A DNA stretch of 51,196 bases from Labrys sp. WJW (GCF_001676615.1 NZ_LYXZ01000047.1:1-51196), one strand, 5' to 3'. Numbered from the stretch's first letter, positions 24,240-36,264 are shown. Program-made: numbers and translations. Notes: a model not told the origin generated them from the letters alone.

Positions 24240-24397
24240 ACCCCTCATCCCCCTGCCGGGACCTTCTCCCGCAAGGGGAGAAGGGGATTGTTTTGGGAGC
24301 GTCGAGCCGTAGTGAAGGTTGCTTGGTCGACCCAACCTCTCAGGATCCAGTCCCTTCTCCCCTTGCGGGAGAAGGTGGCGGCAACCGGATGAGGGGT
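24240..24397. repeat. CCCTCATCC...GGATGAGGG inverted element, copy 2
   Basis: Its ends and internal CTTCTCCC/GGGAGAAG blocks match copy 1 at 19243-19401, while the core differs. It lies inside the sugar ABC operon, between the binding-protein and first permease genes, where its stem could favour higher expression of the binding protein. Confidence 0.75.
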
Positions 24398-24427
24398 ACA
24401 AGCACCACGATACTGCTCCTGGCGACC

Positions 24428-25744
24428 TCACACCCGATAATAGCGATTGGCGCGCTTCTCGGCCTGGGCCGCCGCATCCTCCGGCGACATCTGGCCGGTC
24501 ACCGCGACCGCGTACATGTCGACCAGTACATAATCGGCCATCACGCCGGCCGAGGCATAGCCGAGGGGACCGGCATAGCCATTGGGCCGCAGTGTTTCGG
24601 ACGCATGCGAATAGGGCTCATGGATCGGATCGGCCTTCCAGACCGGATTGGCGGCGAAAGCCTTCAGCGCCTGGCAGCAATAGGCGCTGGATCCGCTGAT
24701 CCAGGCATTCATCTGCGGTTCCTCATACATGAACTTCAGATAAGCCTTGGCCGCCTCGGGATATTTGGAATGCTTGAACAGTAGCGCCGACGTGGTCTGG
24801 TGCAGTTCGATCTTCTGCCCGACGGGACCGACCGGGAAGTTGACCGCGCGGATATCGGCCGCCAGTTCCTTGAGCTTGGCGTCCTTCTTGGCGGCGTAAT
24901 AGAGCGAGACGCCATTGGCCGTCAGCGAAACCTGGCCGGCGAGGAAGGCCCGGTTGTTGTTGATGTCCAGCCAGCTCTCGGTGCCGGGAATGAAGGTCTC
25001 GTAGAGCGACTTGGCATATTTGATCGAGGCGATGGTCTCGGGCGAGTTGATGGTGACCTTGCCGCTCTCGTCGACCATCTTGCCGCCATGGCTCCACAGC
25101 AGCCAATGGGCATAGTTGTTGCCGTCGCCGACCGCCTTGCCATGGGGGAAGCCGGCGGGCGTCCCCTTGGCCTTCAGCGCCTTGCACAATTCGAGGAAGC
25201 CGGCGGTATCCTTGGGAAACTCGCTGAAGCCCGCCGCCTTCATGTGGCTGTCGCGGTAGCAGATGGCATTGCCGATCGCCGCCAGCGGCAGGGCGATGAA
25301 CTTGCCCTCACGCGTGGCATAGCCCTTCAGGCCGTCATACCAGCCGCCATATTTGCCGCCGAGATAGGTGCCGAGCTCGGTGAGGTCGGTCAGCTTGTCG
25401 GGATATTGATGGGCATCGTCGAACCAGCACAGCACGATGTCCGGACCCGAGCCGACATTGGCGGCCACGGCCGCCTTCGGACGGATGTCCTCCCAGCTTT
25501 CCTTGTCGACCCGGACCTGCACGCCGGTCGCCTCGGTGAACTTCTTGGTGTTGGCGAGCCAGGCGTCCTCGTCGCCCTGCACGAAGGGGGTCCAGCGCAG
25601 CACGCGCAGGCTGGCGCCCTCTTCGGGCTTGTAGGCGGGCTCGGCGCCCTGTGCGAAAGCCGGCCCGATGCCGAACCGGCCAAAACCGGCGGCCGCGGCG
25701 AGACCTGCGGAAGCAGTGAGCAGATCACGTCTGTTGATCGTCAT
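24428..25744 (-). CDS. Sugar ABC transporter substrate-binding protein (CUT1 family)
   Basis: A 438-residue periplasmic binding protein. The signal starts MTINRRDLLTASAGLAAAAGFG; the NRRDLL pair of arginines suggests Tat export. The mature part has the two-lobe pattern of family 1 solute-binding proteins (LRVLRWTPFVQGDEDAW, ANVGSGPDIVLCWFDDAHQYPDKLTDLTELG, FMYEEPQMNAWI). It delivers a sugar or oligosaccharide to the neighbouring permeases. The ligand is unknown. The start at 25744 is chosen by the signal peptide. Confidence 0.9.
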   Translation of the reverse strand: MTINRRDLLTASAGLAAAAGFGRFGIGPAFAQGAEPAYKPEEGASLRVLRWTPFVQGDEDAWLANTKKFTEATGVQVRVDKESWEDIRPKAAVAANVGSGPDIVLCWFDDAHQYPDKLTDLTELGTYLGGKYGGWYDGLKGYATREGKFIALPLAAIGNAICYRDSHMKAAGFSEFPKDTAGFLELCKALKAKGTPAGFPHGKAVGDGNNYAHWLLWSHGGKMVDESGKVTINSPETIASIKYAKSLYETFIPGTESWLDINNNRAFLAGQVSLTANGVSLYYAAKKDAKLKELAADIRAVNFPVGPVGQKIELHQTTSALLFKHSKYPEAAKAYLKFMYEEPQMNAWISGSSAYCCQALKAFAANPVWKADPIHEPYSHASETLRPNGYAGPLGYASAGVMADYVLVDMYAVAVTGQMSPEDAAAQAEKRANRYYRV

Positions 25745-25912
25745 CGAAGTCCTCCCTGGCAATGGCAACTTATATTTATAGGCAGATCGGCAGAACCGAA
25801 GACAACGCAGCTCTCCTGCGACGTCCATGGGAAATGGCCCGGCCTACGCTGGCACGGCGCTCATCCCGGCGGCCCGAAGGCCAAACCGTTTTCGGACGGC
25901 TGAAGAGGCCGC

Positions 25913-26983
<1,071 letters not shown>

Positions 26984-27351
26984 GACGTTTCCCCCAAGCA
27001 AAAGGATGATGAGCCCGATCACCGCCACCAAGGCGGCATTTCTGCCTTTTCGGCCTCTTTCGGACCGTTGCGAACACCTAAAAAGCCTGCCGGAGCCGAC
27101 CCACCATCGGTGCAGACGGTCCCCACAGGCGGCGGCATCCTGACGGTGGGACAAGACTCCTGTCAAGGCAAAGAGCCCATCATCCCTCACAAATCTTCAG
27201 ACCAATATGCCCCGGGACAGAAGTTGCGTTATCATCATACCGCCCTCGCGCCATTCGCTTCGCGCAATTGCGGGGTCGGCTTCAATTCTCGATGCTGGAT
27301 TTTCGCGTTTCAGCCATTATGTAGCAGCTTTACCCTTCCTCCCGAGTGCCT
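26984..27351. other. 368-bp divergent intergenic region between the sugar ABC operon and hslU
   Basis: No gene or strong repeat is seen. It holds the divergent promoters. CCATTATGTAGC near 27314 could be a -10 region for hslU, but no CTTG-type heat-shock -35 element is correctly spaced, so RpoH control could not be supported. Confidence 0.4.
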
Positions 27352-28653
27352 ATGTCCAATTTCTCCCCCCGCGAAATCGTCTCAGAACTCGACCGCCACA
27401 TCGTCGGCCAGCACGACGCCAAGCGCGCCGTCGCCATTGCCCTGCGCAATCGCTGGCGCCGCCTGCAGCTCGACGAGACGCTGCGCGAAGAGGTGATGCC
27501 CAAGAACATCCTGATGATCGGGCCGACCGGCGTCGGCAAGACCGAGATTTCGCGCCGTCTCGCCAAGCTTGCCAATGCGCCCTTCCTGAAGGTGGAAGCG
27601 ACGAAGTTCACCGAGGTCGGTTATGTCGGGCGCGATGTCGAGCAGATCGTACGCGATCTCATCGATATCGGCATAGCGCTGGTGAAGGCCGAAAAGCGCA
27701 GGGAAGTCCAAGCCAAGGCGCATCTGGCCGCCGAACAGCGCGTGCTCAACGCCCTGGTCGGCGCGACGGCGAGCCCGGCGACCCGCGATAGTTTCCAGAA
27801 GAAACTGCGCGCCGGCGAGCTCGACGACAAGGAAATCGAGATCGAGATGAAGGACACCTCCTCGCCTTCCTTCGAGCTGCCGGGCCTGCCGCAGGGCCAA
27901 ATGGGCGTCGTCTCGATCGGCGACATCTTCGGCAAGGCCTTTTCGGGGCGCACCAAGACCAAGCGCACCACGGTCAAGGACAGCTATGACCAGCTGATCC
28001 AGGAGGAGGCTGACAATCTGCTCGACCAGGAGCAGATCGTGCAGGAGGCGATCCGCCAGGTCGAGAACAACGGCATCGTCTTCCTCGACGAGATCGACAA
28101 GATCTGCGCCCGTGAAAACCGCGGCGGCGCCGACGTCAGCCGCGAGGGCGTGCAGCGCGACCTCCTGCCGCTGATCGAAGGCACCACCGTGTCGACCAAG
28201 CACGGTGCAGTGCGCACCGACCACATCCTCTTCATCGCCTCGGGCGCCTTCCATGTCGCCAAGCCTTCCGACCTCCTGCCGGAATTGCAGGGGCGCCTGC
28301 CGATTCGGGTCGAACTGCAGGCACTGACCCAGGACGACTTCCGCCGCATCCTCACCGACACGGAAGCCAGCCTGATCAAGCAATATGTGGCGCTGATGGG
28401 TACCGAGAACCTTGAGCTCAGCTTCACGCCCGAGGCCATCGACGCCATCGCCGCCATCGCGGTGCAGGTGAACGCCACCGTCGAGAATATCGGCGCGCGC
28501 CGGCTACAGACGGTAATGGAACGCATCCTCGACGAGATCTCCTTCACCGCACCCGACAAGGGCGGCGAGAAAGTGACGATCGACGCCGACTATGTGCAGA
28601 AGACGGTAGGCGACCTCGCCAAGAACACCGATCTCAGCCAGTTCATCCTGTAA
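27352..28653 (+). CDS. hslU: ATP-dependent protease ATPase subunit HslU
   Basis: A 433-residue AAA+ unfoldase that feeds substrates to HslV. Walker A is GPTGVGKT (57-64), Walker B is GIVFLDEIDKI, and the pore motif region is EVGYVGRDVEQIV. The I-domain spans the middle. Sensor 2 is in NIGARRLQTVMERILDEIS, and the C-terminal DLSQFIL tail inserts into HslV. MSNFSPREIVSELDRHIVGQ at 27352 is the family start, and a GTG two codons earlier is less likely. It is separated from hslV by 5.9 kb of unrelated genes. Confidence 0.96.
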   Translation: MSNFSPREIVSELDRHIVGQHDAKRAVAIALRNRWRRLQLDETLREEVMPKNILMIGPTGVGKTEISRRLAKLANAPFLKVEATKFTEVGYVGRDVEQIVRDLIDIGIALVKAEKRREVQAKAHLAAEQRVLNALVGATASPATRDSFQKKLRAGELDDKEIEIEMKDTSSPSFELPGLPQGQMGVVSIGDIFGKAFSGRTKTKRTTVKDSYDQLIQEEADNLLDQEQIVQEAIRQVENNGIVFLDEIDKICARENRGGADVSREGVQRDLLPLIEGTTVSTKHGAVRTDHILFIASGAFHVAKPSDLLPELQGRLPIRVELQALTQDDFRRILTDTEASLIKQYVALMGTENLELSFTPEAIDAIAAIAVQVNATVENIGARRLQTVMERILDEISFTAPDKGGEKVTIDADYVQKTVGDLAKNTDLSQFIL

Positions 28654-28716
28654 GGGCCTTTGGTCTGCCGGCGGGATAGGCCAATTCCGTCGCAGCCCCC
28701 GGGCCGGCAACGGCAG

Positions 28717-28751
28717 GATCAGCCCTCTCCACGAAGTGGGGAAGGCTGATC
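28717..28751 (+). terminator. Hairpin downstream of hslU
   Basis: GATCAGCC (28717-28724) pairs with GGCTGATC (28744-28751), with an inner CCAC/GTGG pairing. It lies 64 bases after the hslU stop and is followed by a short T-rich stretch (GTTTGCTT). Confidence 0.4.
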
Positions 28752-28881
28752 GCGTTTGCTTCAGATGGGCTCCTGTCCATGAAGGACGGGATTAAGCCGC
28801 TATATAGTATATAATTTTTATGGATTTAATGAACTGATTTTTCTACCATCGCATCGATCCATCCCTTCGGAGAGTTTATCG

Positions 28882-29685
28882 ATGCCTTCCTCCCTTACCC
28901 GCCGCTCCGTCCTGGCGCTGGCCGCCGCTTCCCTGCTCGCCGCACCCGCGGCCGCCCTCGCCTCATCGACACGCATCCGCGTCGGCGCCACACCCGGGCC
29001 GATGGCCGAGACCCTGGAAGCGGCCAAGCCCGTTGCTGCCAAGTTGGGCCTGGACATCGAGGTGATCGAATTTTCCGACTATGTCGTGCCCAATGCCGCG
29101 CTCGATGCCGGGGAGATCGAGGCCAACGCCTTCCAGAACCAGCCTTATCTCGACAACCAGATCGCCGACCGCGGCTACAAGATCGTCGGCATTGCCTCGA
29201 TCATCAATTCGCGCCTGGGTGTCTATTCACGCCGGCACAAGGCCTGGAGCGAGGTGCCCGACGGCGCTACCATCGCCATTCAGAACGACCCGACCAATGG
29301 CGGCCGCACGCTCCTGCTGCTGCGCGACAAGGGCGTGATCAGCCTCAGGGACGGCGTCGGTTACAAGCCGATCGTCGCCGACATCACCGCCAATCCCAAG
29401 CAATTGCACTTCCTAGAGGTCGACGCGGCCCAGACGCCGCGCTCTCTCGACGATGTCGATGCCGCAGCCGTCAATGCCAATTATGCCGTCACCGCAGGTC
29501 TCGATCCGACCAAGCAGGCCTTGATCCTGGAAGAACTCAAGCCGCAATACACCAACCTGATTGCCGTGCGCACCACCGACAAGGACAAGCCCTGGGTGCC
29601 GCTCCTGGCGCAATCCTATCGCTCGCCCGAGGTCCGGGACTTCGTCCTGGCCAAATACAAGGGCGCCTATGTGCCGACTTGGTGA
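28882..29685 (+). CDS. MetQ/NlpA-family ABC substrate-binding protein (orphan)
   Basis: A 267-residue binding protein of the NlpA family, which usually binds D/L-methionine for MetNIQ importers. The signal MPSSLTRRSVLALAAASLLAA is twin-arginine-like without a lipobox. The mature part has RVGATPGPMAETLEAAKPVA, then GEIEANAFQNQPYLDNQ, then AIQNDPTNGGRTLLLL and VNANYAVTAGLDP. No MetN or MetI gene is adjacent, so it must use a distant transporter. The upstream sequence is very AT-rich (TATATAGTATATAATTTTTA), probably its promoter. Confidence 0.9.
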   Translation: MPSSLTRRSVLALAAASLLAAPAAALASSTRIRVGATPGPMAETLEAAKPVAAKLGLDIEVIEFSDYVVPNAALDAGEIEANAFQNQPYLDNQIADRGYKIVGIASIINSRLGVYSRRHKAWSEVPDGATIAIQNDPTNGGRTLLLLRDKGVISLRDGVGYKPIVADITANPKQLHFLEVDAAQTPRSLDDVDAAAVNANYAVTAGLDPTKQALILEELKPQYTNLIAVRTTDKDKPWVPLLAQSYRSPEVRDFVLAKYKGAYVPTW

Positions 29686-29752
29686 GCCCCGGACATCGCA
29701 GGGCGGGGTCCCGGCAAGTCGCCGGGCGCCTCCGCGGACCGAACGCGAGCGC

Positions 29753-32700
29753 TTAAAAGGGCACGAAGTCGCCCACCATATCGTTGCGGGCAAACCACGG
29801 AGTCTGTCGCCCGTCCGTGGCCTTGATCACGCTGCCCTTGACCCCGGCATAGAGTTCGGAGGCCTCAATTGCGCCGTTGCCGTTGAGGTCGGTGGCCTTG
29901 CTGGCCATCGCCTTGACCAGAGCGTCGGTGAAGACGCCGCCGCCACGGCTGGGCATCTCCTCCGATAATTCCCGTCCCTTCGCTGCGGAGAAGATCACGA
30001 TACCGGAGGGCACCTTGTCGATGAGCGCGCTTGCCGTGCTGTCACTGGTGGCGAAGAAGCCGGTCCCGGCGCTGCCACTATGGCAACTGTCGAGGAAGAC
30101 GGCGATACGCGACTTCGCCTTTGCCAGCTCAGCGGCAAGATCGCTCCAGCGCAAGGCCGTACCGGCGATGTCGGCCAGTCGTGTCTGGCTCGTTGCGAGA
30201 TAATATTGACCGTCGGGCGTCTGGATGCCATGACCCGCCACGAACAGCAGGATGGTGTCGCCCGGCTCGCCGGCAGCGATTGCCACGCGCAGCCTGGCCA
30301 GGATGGCTTCCCGCGAAGCCTGCTCATCCGTCAACAGGGCCTGCGAGACGATATCCACGCTGTCACCAGCCTTGGCTGCGATCGCTGCGTGGAAGCGCCC
30401 GGCGTCGCTTGCCGCCAGTTCGAGCTGGCTGATGCCGGGGTCCTCATATCTATCGACGCCGACGCTGATGAGATGAACACGCCGCCGCCCTGTTTCGGGC
30501 TGGCCCGCATCGAAGGTCGCAGCCTGGCTGTAGAGACCCGACTTGCCCTTGGCCACGACGGCGATCCAGCGCGCACCGGCCAGGCGCGGCACATCGACGG
30601 AAGCCGATCTTGCGCCCGCCGCCACCGCGATCTCGTCAGTGAACTGGCCATCCTGATAGATGCGCAACGCCACAACCTCGCCTTCGGTGACGGCAATTTC
30701 CGCCGTCACGCGTGGGGAGGGAGTGGGCTTCACCGTAATCACCGGAGGGAAGCGATCAATGACGACGTCTGGAAGCGTCGTGCCGGTGAGTACCTCCTTG
30801 AGCAGGCCTGCCCTATGCAGGACATCACGGTATTGCTGCAGCGTATATTCGCCTTGCCTTCCCGGCAGCTTTAGGGAGACGAAGCTTGCCCCTTCCATGG
30901 TGGCATCGAACTGGCCCGTGGGAGCCCATACCACCACCTCGTCATCGACCACCCGGCCGTACAGTATGACGGGCTTGAGCACGGACTGACCGGTGAATTT
31001 GCCGTCCGCGGTCTTCTGGCTGCGGCTGAGGTCCAGGATCTGGAAGCCGCCGTCGCTATCGATCTTGGTGAGGGTCTTGAGATCGTTCGATAGGGAGATG
31101 CGTTCCATCACGTCCGGCGATGGCAGGCGGATCAGCGAATGCAGAAGTTTGCGCGCCTGCAAGTCGTAGATGGCCGCCGCAAAGCTCTCCCTGGACCAGA
31201 TGACCAGATAGCGTTCGAAGAAAAGTGTTCCGGAGATGCCGCAGGCGCCGATGCGGGTCGGGCACCAGGTGGCGGGGCTGTCGGGGTCCTCATTGGTTCC
31301 GGCGATCAGGTCAAAGACTTCACCCGATTTGCGAGAATCATGCATGAAGCGTTGCGCATCGAGAAAACCGCCATTGCCGCCATTGCAGCTACCGCCGAAG
31401 AAGGTCAGCTTGTAACGCGGCGTCGAGAGCTGCTCGACGATCGGGGTGAAGGCGTCGATGGTTATGGTGCCATCGGCCGCTTTGTCGGCCGATCCGCAGT
31501 TCTCACTGCTCGCCACCACCTGGATTTTGTTGTCCCCGACGAACTGCCAGATATCGGGCTTGCGGGAGTTCTTCAGGACGGCATTCGCCGGCAACGTCGC
31601 CAGATTGCTGCCCGTATTTATTTCCAGACCGAAATCGACCAGGCGCCGATCGAGCTTGGAAAGTCGAACCTCGTCGGGCAGGAAGACGCGGCCTATTCCC
31701 CTCGTGGCGACAGCGATGGGATCGCTGGATACCGGATCGGCTGCCGGCATGCCCGAGGCGACGATGGGCTGCACCAGGAATTGATGCAGGGCCGCATTCG
31801 CCTTCACGGCCTGGGCGTCCGTTCCGTTGGAACGATCGCCCAGCACGGTGAACTTCAGGCCATCAATGAAGTCCCACCGTTTGGGGATCGCCAAGGCGAC
31901 CGTTTGATAGGGGGCAGCAAAGGCATTGATCGAGCTGTGATAGACCATGGGCCTGCCGTCACTGGAGGTCTCGACGCCATTGCTGGGCTTGTTGCGAATG
32001 TCCCGGAACGTCGCCGTTCCCGTCATCAGCCGGGCATACGCATCGGCCACGGTGTCGAAAGCGCGGGTCCCCCGCCCCAGCACAAGATTATTCTCCAGAT
32101 CGATCTTTACCGCGGAACTCTCCACACCGGGGCATGCGGCCCGACAGCCATCTCCCACCTGAATGTCTGGATCTGTTTCGTTGATGGGGTAGAGGACGTT
32201 GATGAAGCCACGCCCGCTTGCGCCGATGACGAGGAAACTGTCCCGGTCGTCCCAGGCGAGGTCCCAACTGCCGGTCCATAATTTTTGAACGAATTTGCCA
32301 TCGACGGCATCGTAGAGGCTGAACTGCTCTTCGGCCGTCGCGGTAATGAAACGCCCCGTCGGTGAAAAGCGCGGCTCCTTCCCGACTTGCTCCGACAGTT
32401 GGCTCCCACTGCCGACGTCGATCAATCGCCAGCGCGGACCGACAATGTCAATCCGGCGCATCCCGTCGGGCGACAGGATGCTCTGATCCGGTTTCCTGAG
32501 TTCGAAACGATCGGAGATCACGATTTCGGGTGTTCCGGCACTCACCGCTAGATCGATCGACCTCGGCGAACCATCGGCAAGCTCGCCGCATTGCGCAAAA
32601 CCGGTGAGGGCGGCCGTAAGATGAAGAGTCCCTGCTTGAAGCGGCCTGACATCCAGGCTGCCGCTACGCGCCGTATCCTCGACGTGCAAGGGAATGACGA

Positions 32701-33559
32701 TACGCGTCAATTCCTTGAATTGTCGAAGGCGGAACGGGGCTATGGCATTGGGCGCGAGCACATAGAATCCCTTGCCATTCACCCGGACAGGCGCATCGGC
32801 GGCGACAATGAGGTAGGTCGGAGCATGGCCCCGCTGCGGGCCGACCGACCAGGAAAGCGTCTTGATTTCTCCTGCTCGAACGGCGGCGCCGCCGATCGCC
32901 GTCACGGATAGGCGACTTCTCAACTCCGCAAGCAACGGCAATGCGGCGTCGCAGCTCTGATTGGCCTCGCCGAGCAGCGTATGGGAACGCTTGCCCTCGA
33001 CGGGCACCGCGAGCGGCCTGACCTGCGCACGAGGATCGGGTTTGGCGGATTGCGTGGCAGCCGTCGGTTCTGCCGGCTTTACCGCGTCCGGCCATTTATC
33101 CGCATACCAGTCTCCCGGATCGACATCGCTGCGCACAGCGCCCGGCGCCAGGCCCACGGGAATGATGGCATGCGAGGGACAGCCGGCCTGTACGCCGCAG
33201 GTTACGAACTCGGTAAAATAGGCGCGCGCCTCCTGCCCGCCTTCGCGACTGGCGGCATAGACCTGATAGTCGCCGGCCGCCACCGTCAGCCGATAGCCGG
33301 CTGGCCGCCCCTTGCGCCTCAGCCTGATGCGCTCGCTGGTACAAGTTACCTTTGTGGTCGCAAGATTGACGGCGCAGACTTTGAGATCGTCCGGCAACCC
33401 TTCCCCGGGATAGGACAGTTCTCCCTCGATGGTGGCGGGCGACGTGGCGTCGATGCGCGAGAGCCCTCTCTGGCCGGGCGGCGCATCGGGGCCGGCCAGT
33501 GCCCGCGAACAAAGAACCGCACCCAGGCACAGCCCCGCAGCAAAGAAGACAGCCCGCAT
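29753..33559 (-). CDS. Large exported caspase-like (peptidase C14) protein with EF-hand loop
   Basis: A 1268-residue protein. A signal peptide (MRAVFFAAGLCLGAVLCSRALAG) sends it to the periplasm or outside. About 1000 residues follow, with WD-like beta-propeller stretches such as RFSPTGRFITATAEEQFSLYDAVDGKFV and a sandwich-like segment near residues 935-1010. The C-terminal caspase-like domain spans about 1028-1268. His1110 in FVAGHG and Cys1159 in VFLDSCHSG form the dyad. A complete 12-residue EF-hand loop, DLNGNGAIEASE, lies at 1224-1235. Calcium-controlled activity is therefore plausible. Its targets are unknown. The aldolase gene lies upstream on the same strand. Confidence 0.85.
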   Translation of the reverse strand: MRAVFFAAGLCLGAVLCSRALAGPDAPPGQRGLSRIDATSPATIEGELSYPGEGLPDDLKVCAVNLATTKVTCTSERIRLRRKGRPAGYRLTVAAGDYQVYAASREGGQEARAYFTEFVTCGVQAGCPSHAIIPVGLAPGAVRSDVDPGDWYADKWPDAVKPAEPTAATQSAKPDPRAQVRPLAVPVEGKRSHTLLGEANQSCDAALPLLAELRSRLSVTAIGGAAVRAGEIKTLSWSVGPQRGHAPTYLIVAADAPVRVNGKGFYVLAPNAIAPFRLRQFKELTRIVIPLHVEDTARSGSLDVRPLQAGTLHLTAALTGFAQCGELADGSPRSIDLAVSAGTPEIVISDRFELRKPDQSILSPDGMRRIDIVGPRWRLIDVGSGSQLSEQVGKEPRFSPTGRFITATAEEQFSLYDAVDGKFVQKLWTGSWDLAWDDRDSFLVIGASGRGFINVLYPINETDPDIQVGDGCRAACPGVESSAVKIDLENNLVLGRGTRAFDTVADAYARLMTGTATFRDIRNKPSNGVETSSDGRPMVYHSSINAFAAPYQTVALAIPKRWDFIDGLKFTVLGDRSNGTDAQAVKANAALHQFLVQPIVASGMPAADPVSSDPIAVATRGIGRVFLPDEVRLSKLDRRLVDFGLEINTGSNLATLPANAVLKNSRKPDIWQFVGDNKIQVVASSENCGSADKAADGTITIDAFTPIVEQLSTPRYKLTFFGGSCNGGNGGFLDAQRFMHDSRKSGEVFDLIAGTNEDPDSPATWCPTRIGACGISGTLFFERYLVIWSRESFAAAIYDLQARKLLHSLIRLPSPDVMERISLSNDLKTLTKIDSDGGFQILDLSRSQKTADGKFTGQSVLKPVILYGRVVDDEVVVWAPTGQFDATMEGASFVSLKLPGRQGEYTLQQYRDVLHRAGLLKEVLTGTTLPDVVIDRFPPVITVKPTPSPRVTAEIAVTEGEVVALRIYQDGQFTDEIAVAAGARSASVDVPRLAGARWIAVVAKGKSGLYSQAATFDAGQPETGRRRVHLISVGVDRYEDPGISQLELAASDAGRFHAAIAAKAGDSVDIVSQALLTDEQASREAILARLRVAIAAGEPGDTILLFVAGHGIQTPDGQYYLATSQTRLADIAGTALRWSDLAAELAKAKSRIAVFLDSCHSGSAGTGFFATSDSTASALIDKVPSGIVIFSAAKGRELSEEMPSRGGGVFTDALVKAMASKATDLNGNGAIEASELYAGVKGSVIKATDGRQTPWFARNDMVGDFVPF

Positions 33560-33747
33560 GTCCCACCCCGCCCTTCCGAGACATCGCCTCGGCAAGAACT
33601 CTAATGCGCCGGCGGCGAATATCCATTCGGCTTTTGGGGGTAGCTCGACCACCCAGGGAGGTAGCCTGCTACGCCCTTCCTCCTTCCGAATATGGGGGAA
33701 GAGCGGTGTTCGCTCCGCCGGCGGCAAAAGCGTCGGGGATCTGCGGC

Positions 33748-34407
33748 TTACTTCTTGTCCTGCAGGCCGTAGCTCTTGAAGCCCTCGACCACCTCAGTGA
33801 TCTCGCTGTCGGGCAGGATGTTCGCGCCCCCGATCTGAAGGGCGTGGTAATATTGCTTGGCCAGCGTTTCCAGTTCATGGGCCAGCCACATCGCCTTGTC
33901 GAGGCTGGAACCGACGGCGATCATGCCGTGATTGGCGAGCAGGCAGCCATTGCGGCCTTCCAGGGCCTCGAGGGCGAAACGCGACAATTCCTCCGAGCCG
34001 TAGCGGGCATAGGGCGCACAGCGTATGTCGGGGCCGCCGAAGGCTGCGATCATGTAGTGAATGGCCGGGATCGGCTTATGGGCAATGGCGAGGATGGTGG
34101 ACCAGGTGGCGTGGGTATGCACCACGGCGCCGGCATCCGGGCGGCCCTTGAGGATGTCGAAGTGGAAACGCCATTCCACCGAGGGCTTCAGCGGTCCTTC
34201 CCAGGCGCCATACTCGCCCTCGAAGGGCATGGCGGCGATCATTTCCGGTTCCATCTCGTGATAGGGGATGGCCGACGGGGTGATCAGCATGCGGTCGCCG
34301 CAGCGGGCCGAGATATTACCGGACGTGCCTTGATTGAGGCCGTTGGCATTCATCCAGCGGCATTTCTCGATGATGGCGCGGCGCAGGTCCAGTTCGTCTT
34401 GCTGCAT
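33748..34407 (-). CDS. Class II aldolase/adducin-family protein (L-fuculose-phosphate aldolase-like)
   Basis: A 219-residue zinc-dependent aldolase of the AraD/FucA family. The phosphate-binding motif NQGTSGNIS is at residues 25-33. The catalytic Glu is in PSVEWRFHF (Glu78), the zinc pair is His97 and His99 in VVHTHATW, and a third His is in LLANHGM. Such enzymes cleave sugar phosphates such as fuculose 1-phosphate to a triose phosphate and an aldehyde. The natural substrate is unknown. The ATG at 34407 is chosen because the 75 codons upstream translate intergenic repeats. Confidence 0.9.
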   Translation of the reverse strand: MQQDELDLRRAIIEKCRWMNANGLNQGTSGNISARCGDRMLITPSAIPYHEMEPEMIAAMPFEGEYGAWEGPLKPSVEWRFHFDILKGRPDAGAVVHTHATWSTILAIAHKPIPAIHYMIAAFGGPDIRCAPYARYGSEELSRFALEALEGRNGCLLANHGMIAVGSSLDKAMWLAHELETLAKQYYHALQIGGANILPDSEITEVVEGFKSYGLQDKK

Positions 34408-34552
34408 TGTCGGGTCTTCCGGATTCGAGGCTATTCCATCGATGCGGAAGAAGGGCTGGACATGGCAAGCTCTAATCGCCGGATGAGCGAAATTGAGCGC
34501 CTCAGGGGGAGATTCGGGGATTTGCACGCGAAAGGAGCGGCAGAAGCCCTGG

Positions 34553-34575
34553 ATCGCCGGGACATGCCCGGCGAT
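34553..34575. repeat. REP-like hairpin (ATCGCCGGG/CCCGGCGAT)
   Basis: Nine-base arms 34553-34561 and 34567-34575 are perfect around the loop ACATG. Translated in one frame it gives VIAGHVPAIQG-like sequence, typical of a common rhizobial palindromic repeat. It lies between infA and the aldolase gene. Confidence 0.6.
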
Positions 34576-34585
34576 GACAAAGGTC

Positions 34586-34641
34586 GAGGCTCGACGCGTC
34601 CTTGCGATCCTGGCGTGACCGCCAGATCGCAAAACGCTTTA
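34586..34641 (+). repeat. Dispersed two-hairpin element, copy E (second hairpin only)
   Basis: TCGACGCGTCC linker, then stem TTGCGATCCTGGCG...CGCCAGATCGCAA, then AACGCTTTA. The first hairpin is missing. Its stem has C/G where copies B-D have T/A, again changed on both sides. Its last bases form the infA stop codon on the other strand. Confidence 0.7.
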
Positions 34642-34920
34642 GCGGCGGCGCATATTGCCGCCGCCGCGCTGCGGCGGACGGGGGCCGGACGAAGCGCGCT
34701 CGTCCTTGTGGCGGAAGATGATACGTCCCTTGTCGAGGTCGTAGGGCGACATCTCGACGGTGACGCGGTCGCCCTCGATGGTCTTGATGCGGTTCTTCTT
34801 CATCTTGCCGGCCGTGTAGGCGATCATCTCGTGGCCATTGTCGAGCTTCACGCGGAAACGGGCGTCCGGCAACACTTCGGAAACCTCGCCTTCAAATTCC
34901 ATCAGTTCTTCTTTTGCCAT
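34639..34920 (-). CDS. infA: Translation initiation factor IF-1 with C-terminal extension
   Basis: A 93-residue S1/OB-fold protein that binds the ribosomal A site during initiation. The core MAKEELMEFEGEVSEVLPDA, FRVKLDNGHEMIAYTAGKMKKNRI and VEMSPYDLDKGRIIFRHK is complete. A further basic, Gly/Arg-rich tail of about 20 residues (ERASSGPRPPQRGGGNMRRR) is absent from the usual 72-residue form. It directly follows a DEAD-box helicase on the map, suggesting a second, cold- or stress-linked IF-1 copy. The ATG at 34920 is preferred over one two codons upstream. Confidence 0.92.
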   Translation of the reverse strand: MAKEELMEFEGEVSEVLPDARFRVKLDNGHEMIAYTAGKMKKNRIKTIEGDRVTVEMSPYDLDKGRIIFRHKDERASSGPRPPQRGGGNMRRR

Positions 34921-34956
34921 GTGCAAATCCTGTTGGGAAAATGGAATGCCGCGCCC

Positions 34957-36264
<1,308 letters not shown>

